From: Cercozoa sp. M6MM
Taxonomy: Eukaryota > Endomyxa: Ascetosporea
Assembly (NCBI GenBank): GCA_040357565.1
Contig: JBDODJ010000014.1
Length of the DNA stretch: 64,000 nucleotides
Direction: 5' to 3' (one strand)
Shown piece by piece: positions 1 to 10,324 of this stretch. A program made the position numbers and the translations under genes. The first letter of the stretch is position 1; each line of letters begins with the position of its first letter. Below the pieces are notes generated by a model. The model was given only the letters and a program-made list of their open reading frames with translations, was not told the DNA's origin and did no database searches.

Positions 1-1381
1 GGCAGCATTTGTAAACCCAATGGGAGGCACCAAGCAGGTGCCCACCACCGACAGGTCATCAAGCAGCGACTGGTCGGGCACTTGAGGCACCATGGTCACC
101 TGTGCTCCCGTTCGCACCATAAAACACAACAGTCCACCGGCGCAGTCGTCGTCACACAGACACTTGCGGCCGACTGGCTGCAAAGTCGCTGCTGGATAGG
201 AACAAGCACCGTCCACCGTGGCGAAACCTTGAGGGTTCAGGTCGCGGTTTCCCGTTCCCAAGGCAAAGGACGTGGTGACCTCAACACCGACTGCATTTAT
301 ACAACATAGGTATAAGCGTCTTGGTATCATATGAGAGAAGTAGTGTATTCAGGTCAAGATACGACGGTGCTTGCCGTGCAGCTCGGGCAGCGCGCTGGCG
401 ACGTGCGCGAGGCACGTGCCGTCTGCTTGACAGGCGAGATCAGGGTCAAACAGCGCGCATGTGTCATCAGGTGCCAACATGCAAGGTCCTCCTCTGCGCG
501 TCGAGGCAAGGTGAAGAAGAGTCAAAACGAGGTAAAATTGGGAAACTTTAGGCAGTAGAGTATCATCTATATTGTCGTATAAACTTACAGGCCATTGTCG
601 GGAGTGGGCGCGGCGTAGGGGAAGAGCGTCTTGGCCTCGGGCACGCTGATCTGCAGCTGCGGGACGCATTCGCTTCCCTGCAGTCAACCATCATAAGTCC
701 TGCATATAACATCTGGTGTAAACTTACAGTACTGTAAATTTACCTCGGGGTTGCAGTGACCCAGCCAAAAGCGCGTCGAGCACAGCGGCGTGTCTCCGTT
801 GCCAATCTATACTCCATGCAGTGTTCAGTTTAGTTGTCCTGGATGTAAGTTTATACTGACTGTGCATGAAGTGATTGTACCAGGCAAGGCTTGCCCTCGG
901 GACACAGACAGTCGGCCTCGATCTGCATTGGGAAGTTAGAGTGGACAATTCAAGATCCCCGTTGGTACTGAAAACGGCGTAGGCTCTGTACCTTGCCAGA
1001 GTTGAAGACCACGGGAGTGCAGGCACGCACTCCAAAGAAGGCGTGCTGTTCACAGGTTTAGTGTGTTTATGTAAATTGCATTTGAGTGTCAGTTGAGACA
1101 TACAGAGTACTCGTACTGTACTGTACCTTCTTGCAGATGAAGGGCGCTCCCGCTAGCGTAGTGCGCAGCAGCACGGAGGAAGCCTCGGTGGTGGAAACGC
1201 ACCCGTTGTCCTTGTCGCACACACCCGAGCAGCACACGGAGGGATCCACGTGACCATGATCGTCTATGCACTTGCCGAAACGGATGCACGTCGGACGCAT
1301 GATGGACAGCGGCACCAGTTGATCGGCTTGCGCCGTTGGCACGAACGAGAGCGCAGTTGCTCCGATGCAGAGCAGTTTCAT
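1..1381 (-). CDS. Secreted cysteine-rich protein A (3' end beyond left edge)
   Basis: The start is the ATG at 1381, followed by a signal-peptide-like stretch (MKLLCIGATALSFVPTAQA). I read seven exons: 1381-1127, 1045-992, 923-882, 807-745, about 679-590, about 511-355 and 298 to the left edge. They join in phase at GT..AG sites. The product has many spaced cysteines (CCSGVCDKDNGC; CLCPEGKPC; RFWLGHCNPE), as in disulfide-rich extracellular domains of the dickkopf/EB kind. No named family is certain. It is paralogous to the gene at 21707-23447: exon order, phases and several exon peptides are shared (for example GNGDTPLCSTRFWLGHCNPE). Function is unknown; a secreted or cell-surface role is inferred from the signal peptide and cysteines. 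Confidence 0.75.
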
Positions 1382-1653
1382 GCTTCAGTCCCCAAGCAAC
1401 GTTGTCGACGATGGAGCGATGGATCAATGGTAACCGGTCGTCACACTGCACTGTTTACCTTAATTAAATTTAGGCAGTAGGAGCGCTTACATGCGCAGCG
1501 TTTTTGCTCCTTGGATAAAAGCGAAAATTGACGATAATTTACTTCGACTCGCAACACAACTGTCGTCAGGAAATGATCGTTTTGGTCGCTATTCTCGACA
1601 ATACTAGTATGTGATGTCGGGTATTGCCGAACTGAACGCGCACGATGGGGCGT

Positions 1654-2616
1654 TCAGAACTGCACCAACATATCGCCAAAGTGGTGCGAGGTGCCTCCCG
1701 ATCGTCTGACTGCCGGTGCAGGGGGCTCGCCGTTGACGTTGTTGGGCTGCACGTTGATGTTGGCATTCGGGTTGGGACCCATGTTCATCCGTGAGTTGCA
1801 GGGCGCGCTGTAGTTTGCTTGAATCGAGTACTGTTGCTGTTGCTGCGGGTACTGTCGCGGCATGTCTTTATACCAAGCACGTTTCCCATATGCAACACCA
1901 CAGGGACTAGGAGGAGGGATGATACCTTCACCATCCGCAGCACTAGTGTGGTATGTGTACGTCACCGGATGCTGCAGTCCAGGCGGCATTGCCTGCGTGT
2001 ACTGCATGGTGTGCATTGCCACGGCTTGGTTTTGCTGCTCCTTTTGGCGTCGTCTCCATCCAGCTGCCAGGAGCAAAAGATGAAACACACTGACGAAAAG
2101 ACAGCCTCGAAACAAGCTTACCGCAGCAGAGTTTGGGCACAGCGTCGGGGCAGTAGATCATCATTATGCCAACTACACACGCCGCCACGACTACCACTCC
2201 GATCACGATCGCCTACCAGTAAAACAACCGCACCGTGTAAGTTTACTTGGTAGTAAAATAACAGCTATTGAAAAAAAGAGAGTTACAGTTTTGCTGGCGG
2301 ATTCGTTATGCGTGCTGTTCGTCGTACAGGATCGAAGTGCCGTGAAGGAGCAGTATGCTGCTCCCAAAGAAGAGGTCAAACATTGTATTTTCACAGTACT
2401 GTACAGTTTAACCAAAGCATCAGAGTACAGTCGGTGGTATTTGAGCAGTCGATGCGACTTCAGAGATTCCAATTCAGGTAATAAACGAATCAATAATTTA
2501 CAAGAGAGAAGGCACGTACATTGGTCGGGGACTGTGTGTCGTTGTGTAGTCACGAAAGTGAAAGCATTGATCGGACGAGATGTTGGATTTAAAGTTGAAT
2601 TCAACTACAAGGGCGG

Positions 2617-2666
<50 letters not shown>

Positions 2667-2676
2667 NNNNNNNNNN

Positions 2677-2730
<54 letters not shown>

Positions 2731-3283
2731 AAGCGCGCACGCACATAGTAAATATGATGCAGGCTGTAAAAGATACAGAGTAATTTTATCGATACCAGCA
2801 GTGTGACCGTCGATAGAGAGCGAGCCCGACGAGTTGCTGTTCACGGAAACCAGCAAAGCCATCTGTCTGCAAATGAAACACCCCGTGAGCATCTGTCTGA
2901 CGGGTGTCGATACACGTATGAGGAACGTACGACGAGGGATCACTTGCAGGATCGACTGTACAGGCTTCATGCAGTTCGTTTCCGAAATGGTACTCGAAAG
3001 TTTTGCTGCGCAATTAGGCACTTCAGGTGGCACTGACATTATCCCTTACGCGTCCAGTTTATACCTCTCTCCGGGTTGCACTATAAACGAAAGAGTAGGG
3101 ACAACGCGGTCATCTTGCCAACTGCGTGAATCGAACCCCATTCAACTGACATCACAGCACAGAACAGTTTTGTTTACTGGTAAGAACTGGAGTCCGGTAG
3201 CGAGCACGCGCCGATGCGCAGACAAGACGACGTATTGTGCGCGCTGACATACCATCATCATCACCACCAGTCTGGTTGAGCAT
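1654..3283 (-). CDS. Single-pass membrane protein with N/Q/P-rich cytoplasmic tail (gene Z)
   Basis: Four to five exons join in phase. An extracellular part carries scattered cysteines and possible N-glycosylation sites (SNISSDQC, TTNSTHNES). It is followed by one strong transmembrane segment (AIVIGVVVVAACVVGIMMIY, about 2213-2150). After that come a basic stop-transfer stretch (WRRRQKEQQ) and a cytoplasmic tail rich in Q, N, P, M and Y ending at the TGA at 1654. Three to four junctions keep frame: about 2775 to 2607, 2520 to 2395, 2292 to 2213 and 2150 to 2070. The long CA microsatellite and 10-N gap lie in an intron. The true start is not resolved. The ATG at 3281-3283 could join in phase but gives no signal peptide, so a 5' exon may be missed. 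I do not recognise the family; a type I surface protein is the inference. Confidence 0.5.
2619..2725. repeat. (CA)n microsatellite with 10-N gap
   Basis: Pure CA/AC dinucleotide repeat interrupted by Ns at 2667-2676. It sits in an intron of the membrane-protein gene on the minus strand. The gap is probably a collapsed repeat of unknown true length. Confidence 0.95.
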
Positions 3284-3306
3284 GATCAAGAAATGATGGT
3301 ATTTTA

Positions 3307-4341
3307 CTACTCCGCGGCTGCTCGGGTCACCATCGCCGCAAGCGCCAACAAGTTGCTCGCGGAGAATCGCATCGCTACGTTTTCCTGGGCCGAAACTGAC
3401 TCAATCACGTCACCTGTCAGTGACGCTGTTAGTAGTCGCGACGTCTCTCCCGTCACAACGGTTATTCCCGGATAAAACGTGATCGGGACCAAAGTTCGGT
3501 GAACCCGGCAAAAGGTACCCTAGTACTGTCGGCAGCAGGGAGCGAAGTGAGTTCCAATTGGTCTCTTCAAAAGGTACCAATGGCATCCTCAGTCCTGAAC
3601 CAAACCGTTGTCTAGATAGTGATGGTTGTTTTGCAGCTAAAACTAAAACGTCTGAGCGGTCGCCACTTTACACGACTAAATTGTATTGGTACGACTCAAT
3701 TGTAAATCTGAATTCGAGCGCTCCTGCAAAAGTTGCAACAGAGCGCTGCCTTTGCGCACGACGCTGTAGCGCACTTGTTCACACAGCGACTGGAGCTGTG
3801 AGTGCACAGAGTCCTCCTTAACATATCACACGGGCGTCGAAGTTTGTTTTACAGGTACCTGCGAGACCACGAAAGAAGACTGCGTGTCAGTTCCCAGCTC
3901 ACCGAGAAGCGTTTCCACTAAGAGTTGTCCCGTCGTAAACACAGCAACCAAACAGTCTCAATGGTGCAGTATTCACAGTACCTCGCTTCAAGGCGGCATG
4001 CACCTCCGCAGCGATCGAGCTGCTCAGCGTCAGGAAATGGTACCTGTGGACGACTTGCCGATCAGACACCGGGGAGTACAGTGCCGCCTCTGCTCGTGCT
4101 TGAACTCGGGCCATTCGTTTCTGCGTGTTACTCTCAGTGCCTTCTACCTGAAACAAAGAACTTGACAGAGATACCGTACCCGGGATTTCAGTCGCGTGGG
4201 TGATATGGCAGCAATTAAGTCATCCAGAGCGAGCTGCAGGAGACTCCACTTGCGTCCTCGGGTGTGTCTGCCAATTAAATAGGATAAAGACGGGACGATC
4301 TTTTCTATATAAATTTTTACTAGTTTAATTTGGTACGCCAT
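3307..4341 (-). CDS. Unrecognised helical protein (gene Y)
   Basis: About 230 residues, read from exons that keep phase: ATG at 4341 and a very short first exon (MA), then HTRGRKWSLLQLALDDLIAA, then a helix-rich stretch (KRMARVQARAEAALY), then AAEVHAALKRVETLLGELG, EDSVHSQLQSLCEQV, an S/R-rich linker (SRQRFGSGLRMPL), and a C-terminal part ending in LLALAAMVTRAAAE and a TAG at 3307. Most introns start GTAC. A possible 24-nt intron (about 4006-4029) could equally be read through in frame. No catalytic motif is visible and I do not recognise the family. It lies 69 bp downstream of gene X on the same strand. Confidence 0.5.
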
Positions 4342-4409
4342 GATGTGCTGTCGGCACAATCGGACTGAGTCTGTTTTTTGCACAGCACAATTGAATCAGC
4401 AGGCGCAGA

Positions 4410-5284
4410 TCATGGGAATTTGAGGGTACCCACAAGCAGACGAAGCGGAAGCTTGGAACTGCAGGCATCTTCAGTTTCACTGGAGCTCCTGCCGTTTCTG
4501 CCGCTGCGACTCTGACTCCTGTTGTCTCCTTCTTTTGTTCCCTGTGCGGCTTCGGTGTCGCCACTTTTAGATCTAAATGGTGCCGGTTCTTGGGCGACAG
4601 TTGGTTGGAACTTGGGATCAGGAGTTCGACGTTTGCAGGTTCTCGCATCCGTCTCGCCGTCGTTGTGCGAGTTATTTTCATCGAGTTGCTGCACGGACAT
4701 AAGTGGATTGTCTTCGCACAGCGAGTTTTGTTCTGCTTGAGCTGCCTCCTGATCGTCTTCGGCCGATTCGCTTTCATCCAAACTTTGTTCTCCTGGGCTC
4801 TTTCTGCACAACATTTTATCGATGATATTGTGTCAGGATACATGGCACCCTCCCGTTTCTGTGTAGGTACCGAAGTGGCTGTCCACGACAGTTGAGTCCG
4901 CACTTTCGCATCAGTGCCCTTCTACAATCCCGTCAAAGCTGGTATCTCAATTGAGTGCAGTGAGACGGTTATTGATACCTCAAACGCATGCGCAAGACAT
5001 CGACGGTGACACCGGGCGAAAACTTCGAAACCCACTGACGACACTGGTCGGCCGTCACGCGGATATCGCCTTTCACTTTAACATGCGCAAACCGCGTTCT
5101 GCAACACATCGCAGCACCAGGTCACCTTAAATTCCAGAAAGCCAAGAACTCACTTCACCAGGTCGTCCAAAACCGCCTCATCTTGCGCACCAAATTTTGT
5201 CATTCTGGCATCTACAAAGAACGCTAGAGGGCTGACTCTATCTCGACACTCTGTTGGATGTCGAAATTCACTATTAGCCTCCAT
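4410..5284 (-). CDS. Unrecognised acidic/serine-rich protein (gene X)
   Basis: Start ATG at 5284. Four exons join in phase through three GT..AG introns. The N-terminal part (about 95 residues) looks folded and contains ARMTKFGAQDEAVLDDLVK and DIRVTADQCRQWVSKFSPG. The large last exon encodes a low-complexity acidic, Q/S/E-rich tail (ESESAEDDQEAAQAEQNS and [16 protein letters not shown]) ending at TGA 4410. The tail suggests a nuclear or scaffold protein, but no domain is recognised. The reading frame survives three splices, which is the main support. Confidence 0.5.
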
Positions 5285-5509
5285 TCTGGCGTGCGAGGCG
5301 TGGAGTTCACTCGGCTTTTTGACTGTGCGGTCATCAGCAACGAAAGCTGACGGCGCTCCCTTTCGCTGGCCGGGCGCCGGCCGAGTTACATATGCATTGC
5401 GTTGACCTTTCTCGTCTGTTTCCGTTCAAGTTTTCTTCAGACCGCTCCCAAACGAAACGAAAGAGGATTAAATTGGTTAACGTTCCTTCTGGCTTCAGTC
5501 ACGTCACAT

Positions 5510-5909
5510 TTACTGCGGCTTGTAGTAGTTAGTCGGCACAAAGGGCATCGACGACACCGTGGCCGGCAGCTCCTTGTTGCGCACCACGGCCTATCGTATA
5601 GGCAGACAGTGAGCAAGATATGCACAAGCAGAAGACCTGGCTACCTTGAGCTCGGTGCCGATGGCTGCGTAGTCGGGATGCACGTACGCCATGGCCACAG
5701 GGCGCTGCAGCGTGGGCGAGAATGCGCCCGAGGTGACCTCGCCGACCTCCTTGTCTACACAGAGAGACGGAAGTGCTGTACTGCAAGGGCCTCGTGTGGG
5801 ACTGAAGATACCATCGTGCATGAGTACAGCGCCGCTGCGAGCAGCCTGGCGGCCCTCCAGCAACAAACCGACGCGCTTCTTCTCCACTGCGTCAATGCAC
5901 AACATACAC

Positions 5910-5944
<35 letters not shown>

Positions 5945-6270
5945 AGTGCAAGGGTTTACCCGGGATGGTGCCTTCGATCTGACCGCGGACAACATCGCCA
6001 CCCGGGAAGGGGCACGAGCGGCGACGCGGCTTGCTGTTCAACAGCCATAGCGGGGTACCTTTCAATGAGGACACAGAATTGGACAACGGAACCCTACCTG
6101 ATGGTCCACAGCAAGTCAGCCTCCACCGGCGTCGTCTCTTCGTCAAGGTCGTTGCCGTACAGACACAGGCCTAAGCAATTAGGGTACAACTCGTACATAT
6201 TTATATACCTACATACATCGTCTATACCGATGTATGCGTAAATAAATAAATAAGTAAATAAATAAATCAA

Positions 6271-6302
<32 letters not shown>

Positions 6303-7608
6303 TAAAAGGACAGGGCACCAGCCTCGAGACGCAGCGCATCACGAGCACCCAGACCAGCGAGAACGACTCCCTCCTGTTCCGACAGTGTCTCTACGGGCAC
6401 ACATCGATGCATAGGCGAAGCGAGGCAGGAAGCACACGGTACGAGCCAGGGCAGCGGCCTTGTCCTCGTCGATGGAGATCTCAAAGCCGTCCTCGCCCGT
6501 GTAGCCACTGCGCGTGGCCACCACGTCGGCGCTACTGCCGTCCGACAGCGCCAGCGTCAGCGGCACGGCGTCGAAGAAGCCCACCTGCGACAGGTCCTGC
6601 TGGCTTAGCTTCTCCACGATGCCGGCGGCCTTGGGGCCCTGTGAAGTAATACATTGATATACACGTTATGTATATACATATAGATTGATGGACAGACCTG
6701 CAGAGCCAGCAGCGACTTGGGCAGGCGCGTGTACGAGACCTCGCCTACAGTCAGTACCTACCACATCTTTGTTTAATACAAGGAAAAGACCATACCATCA
6801 AAGGCGGCAATCATGGCATCCAGATGGGCCAGGTCTATACAGGCCAATGTCTATACGGGGGGGGGGGGGGTAAGCACTGCATTACCCTCCTTGATGCGCG
6901 CAGCATTGACGACAAGGATGTGGTGGTCCTGTACCCCCGACTAGCTTGTTCAGTCAACAACATAATTCAAGAAAGCGAGGTACGTCCGAGGCAGCGCGCG
7001 TCACAATGGCGTCGTCGATGAGGCCGCCCTTGTCGTTGGTGATGAGCGTGTACCTGCAGGGGGGCATTAGTGCAACTAAACAAAGGAGGTATCACGGGAA
7101 AGTACCGACCCTGGCCAGGCTTGAGTGCCTTGACCGACGAGACCACAACGTTGCTCTATGCCCATACCATACACCTACAAAGCAAAGGGACAAATGACAC
7201 ACGACCTTACCAGGAAGTCCACGCGGTCCTTGCCTTCGAAACGCAGCTGTGTCAGCAACAAGATACAAAACACAGAGCAAGTCAGTGCATACCAAACGGA
7301 CACACAAACACACCTGTCCCATGTGCGACACGTCGAACAGACCGGCGCCGTTGCGCGTGCCGAGCGTCTCCTTGATGACGCCGCCATTCTCGCCCTTGTA
7401 CTGCACCGGCATCGCGTAACCGGCGAACTCGACCAGCTTACCGCCCTTCTCTACGCACAGATACTCGTGTCGACGTACACACACACACACACCAAGAGGC
7501 GGCGCATTTTATTTCACCCTCATGGAAGGCGTGCAGTGCCGTCTGCAGCACCCAGCGACGCTGAACCGCGAAACGCGCGCCACGGCGAGCCAAAGCACCT
7601 GACACCAT
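5510..7608 (-). CDS. gcvT: Aminomethyltransferase, glycine cleavage system T protein, mitochondrial
   Basis: T protein takes the methylamine group from lipoylated H protein, releases ammonia and gives methylene-tetrahydrofolate. The start ATG at 7608 begins an Arg-rich, acid-free presequence ([19 protein letters not shown]) typical of mitochondrial targeting. The next exon carries the N-terminal GCV_T block ([10 protein letters not shown] ... [10 protein letters not shown]). Later exons give [32 protein letters not shown], then [25 protein letters not shown], and the C-terminal domain ([18 protein letters not shown]), ending ...YYKPQ and TAA at 5510. About a dozen short introns interrupt it. 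Family length (about 370-400 residues) fits. The P and H proteins are not in this window. Confidence 0.95.
5910..5942. repeat. CA and TA microsatellite
   Basis: Short CA tract followed by a TA tract inside a gcvT intron. A second TA tract lies at about 6282-6302, just 3' (on the minus strand) of the exon ending [12 protein letters not shown]. Confidence 0.85.
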
Positions 7609-7962
7609 TCCAATGTGATCTCGCACACACAAGCACCTAAACGTCTTGCTTTTTGTAGTGACGTCCCGGGACCAATCGGCGATCACTGAGTCCAGTTATG
7701 GGTCCGTTTGGCAGAAACGATCAGCATTGACAGTGACACGACAACTTTCTGAGTCAGTCACTCTGCACCTTTCATTCATTTTTTGCCGTATTTTCACCGC
7801 ACTAAACAGTCAGGTGGGTTGCATTGCTGTCTTGTTAGACTATGTGCTGTACAAGAGCCTTTTTGCCCTCTGGCGAAAATGCGAGAATCTTGCTCACTCT
7901 GGCTCGTTTCGATTTTGTATTTTGCCCCCGTCAATTGTATTGCACATTGCAGAACCCGAAGT
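7609..7962. promoter_or_regulatory. Head-to-head spacer between gcvT and gelsolin-like gene
   Basis: The two start codons face away from each other across 354 bp. The spacer contains a CCAAT box in either-strand context (GACCAATCGG at about 7671). Bidirectional promoter activity is inferred from position. No TATA element close to a start is convincing. Confidence 0.5.
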
Positions 7963-9249
7963 ATGTCCGTTCAAATCGACGCGTCCAACATCGCCTTGTA
8001 CTGCAGCCTATCTCCCCGAGCTCTGGTGCTTACTTTTACGTTTGTGTCAAAAAACCAGGCTCGGCAGCGACGTCGAGCTCGAAGCGCGCAAGAATGCCGC
8101 CGCCAGCGAGGATGAGTTCCAGGGGTAACTCACTTTGACCCCACGAGCTCTTGGATTGGTGTTCTTTACCCCATCCTGCGTCGTAGAGCCGGTGACCAGA
8201 CAGGCATTGAGAAGTGGCGCATCGTAAACTTTGGCGTGCGGCGCGAAGTGGACACGCCGCTGGACACGTTCTACGACGGCGACTGCTACATTGTGCTATA
8301 CACGGTACCCCTTCAGGCTTCTTCTGCTCTCAATACTTCGCTTCTGTGTATATTTGTATGCCGACGTGTAGTACACCAAGGGCAACTCGGAGAAAAAACA
8401 CTACAATGTGCATTTCTGGATCGGAAACGACTGCACGCAGGACGAGTCCACCGTTGCCGGTACTTACTCTTGTCTTGATGCAGTGTATTGCTTTAACATG
8501 TCGGTGTGCGCAGCCTACAAGACGGTTGAACTTGATGACCTTCTGGGCTGCGCGCCGGTGCAGTACCGCGAGGTGCAAGGCCACGAGTCGGTTGAGTTCC
8601 TCAAGCTGTTTGGCGGCAAGCTGCAGCTTCTCTCGGGCGGCGTCGACTCTGCCTTCAACGTTGTCAAGCCGGAGGAGTACGTGCCGCGCCTGCTGCACGT
8701 CAAGGGCAGCAGTACCATGACATCCTATGTGTCGTAGCTTGTGTGTGTGACTCTCCTTGATGCATGCATTTTTTGGTCTGTAGGCAAGACGGTGCGTGTC
8801 ACGCAGGTCGAGAAGGCGGTCTCGGCGATGAATGTCGGCGATGTTTTTGTTCTCGACTGCGGTCTGCGTCTCTTTGTCTTCTTTGGCGAGGAGAGCGCGC
8901 ACTGGTGCGTCCGTGTCTCTTGTATCGGTGTATCTGTAGGGTGTAAACTGTATCCATCTTGTGTGGGTTTGTGTTGTCACAGGGAGCGTCGCAAGGGTAA
9001 CACGATCGCCAACGAGCTGCGCGAGCAGCGACTTGGCAAGCCGACCATTGAGATCGTCGACGGTTCCGATGGTGCCCTGTGCTTAACGCACTCTCGCTTC
9101 GATTTTATAAAACACCTCTGCCTGTCTGTGTCTAATACGTGCATTTTAAGCAGACGATAACGAGGCCTTTTGGGCCGAGTTCGGTGGCAAGAGCGAGGTG
9201 CCGCCTGCCTCAGCCGGTGGTGACGACAACGAGGTCACGCAGATGGTGC

Positions 9250-9299
<50 letters not shown>

Positions 9300-9309
9300 N
9301 NNNNNNNNN

Positions 9310-9398
<89 letters not shown>

Positions 9399-9851
9399 GC
9401 TGCCCCGTTGGCTTGTCACATGCTTACTTTCGGCAGGAGAAGCGTCTGTATCAGCTGTCGGACGAGACGGGCGAGCTCGTGTGCACGCAGCTGCCGAGCG
9501 TGACGCGCGACTCGCTCAACTCGGTCGACGTGTTCCTGCTCGACATGGTTCCTCTGCTTTTGCACCCTGCTTCAACTACGCATCCTTGAATCCATCATCT
9601 GTCCTTGTTCTTTGTGCAGGGCGTCCAAATCTTTGTCTTTGTCGGCGAGGGCAGCTCCAAGGCCGAAAAGGCCAACGCCATGCAGTACGCCACGGGCTTC
9701 GTCACTCAGGTAGACTTGGGTATTTCAGAGGGAGGAAGGTTGCGCATCCGTACCTGGTGTGGTGTAGACCGGCCGCCCGGCGTACACGCCCATCACGCGT
9801 ATCGTGGAGGGCGGTGACGAGCCTGCCGCCTTCACCAAGGCCTTTGACTAA
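7963..9851 (+). CDS. Gelsolin-family actin capping/severing protein (severin/fragmin type)
   Basis: ATG at 7963; stop TAA at 9849-9851. Exons spliced in phase give three gelsolin repeats. Repeat G1 shows EKWRIVNF, DTFYDGDCYIVLYTY and HFWIGNDCTQDESTVAAYKT. A linker follows (LLGCAPVQYREVQGHESVEF and LKLFGGKLQLLSGGVDSAF). Repeat G2 shows RVTQVEKAVSAMNVGDVFVL and LFVFFGEESAHWERRKGNT. Repeat G3 shows KRLYQLSDETGELVCTQL, DVFLLD and GVQIFVFVGEGSS, ending EPAAFTKAFD. Three repeats and no villin headpiece match severin/fragmin/CapG rather than gelsolin (six repeats). The expected role is Ca2+-regulated filament severing and barbed-end capping in the cytosol. A long (CT)n tract with a 10-N gap fills one intron. 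Confidence 0.93.
9255..9393. repeat. (CT)n microsatellite with 10-N gap
   Basis: Nearly pure CT repeat broken by Ns at 9300-9309, within an intron of the gelsolin-like gene. True length is unknown. Confidence 0.95.
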
Positions 9852-10262
9852 AGTTCAGGCGTGGCCTGCCTCCCGTTCGTCGACCGACGCAATAAACGAC
9901 CAACTGCAATATTCATTTCCGTGACCTTATTATAAGGGCCCTGGTCGGCGCACATGTGTAACAACCGAAACGCACGTACGCCGAGACGAAAACAATTTCA
10001 GTTTTACACGTACAGGAGACGGAATACACGACAGAAATAAATCAAAGGAGACGAATGCCACGCAACACGACACGACGCATAACGCGACACCGGTTGATCG
10101 AACGACTCGACGTCGACAGACTCCGAGACGGGATCGGTAGTAGTTTAATAAACTCTAGTTAGCACATGCAGGCCCTTGACTCGCCCAGTGACTTGCAATG
10201 TGCAGAGCGAGACGAGGCAGACCAGTGTCTCAGTTCTCCGGGACCGAGAGCAGGTACTCACG

Positions 10263-10302
<40 letters not shown>

Positions 10303-10324
10303 GGCGGGGGGGGGGGGGGTAAGT
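9852..10324. other. Convergent 3' spacer, no gene seen
   Basis: Lies between the 3' ends of the gelsolin-like gene (+) and the carbamoyl-phosphate synthase gene (-). It holds a (GT)n tract (about 10264-10299) running into a G-rich tract (about 10300-10319). No coding exon is evident. Confidence 0.6.

Noticed and set aside
3117-3142. tRNA B-box-like GGTTCGATTC on the minus strand
   Set aside because: The flanking bases do not form a T-stem, and no A-box, anticodon arm or acceptor pairing was found.
4006-4029. A 24-nt mini-intron (GTAC...CAG) in gene Y, and a 22-nt one near 20640-20661
   Set aside because: Both have GT..AG ends, but the first is a multiple of three and open, and the second is supported only by frame. 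Neither can be told from exon sequence without transcripts.
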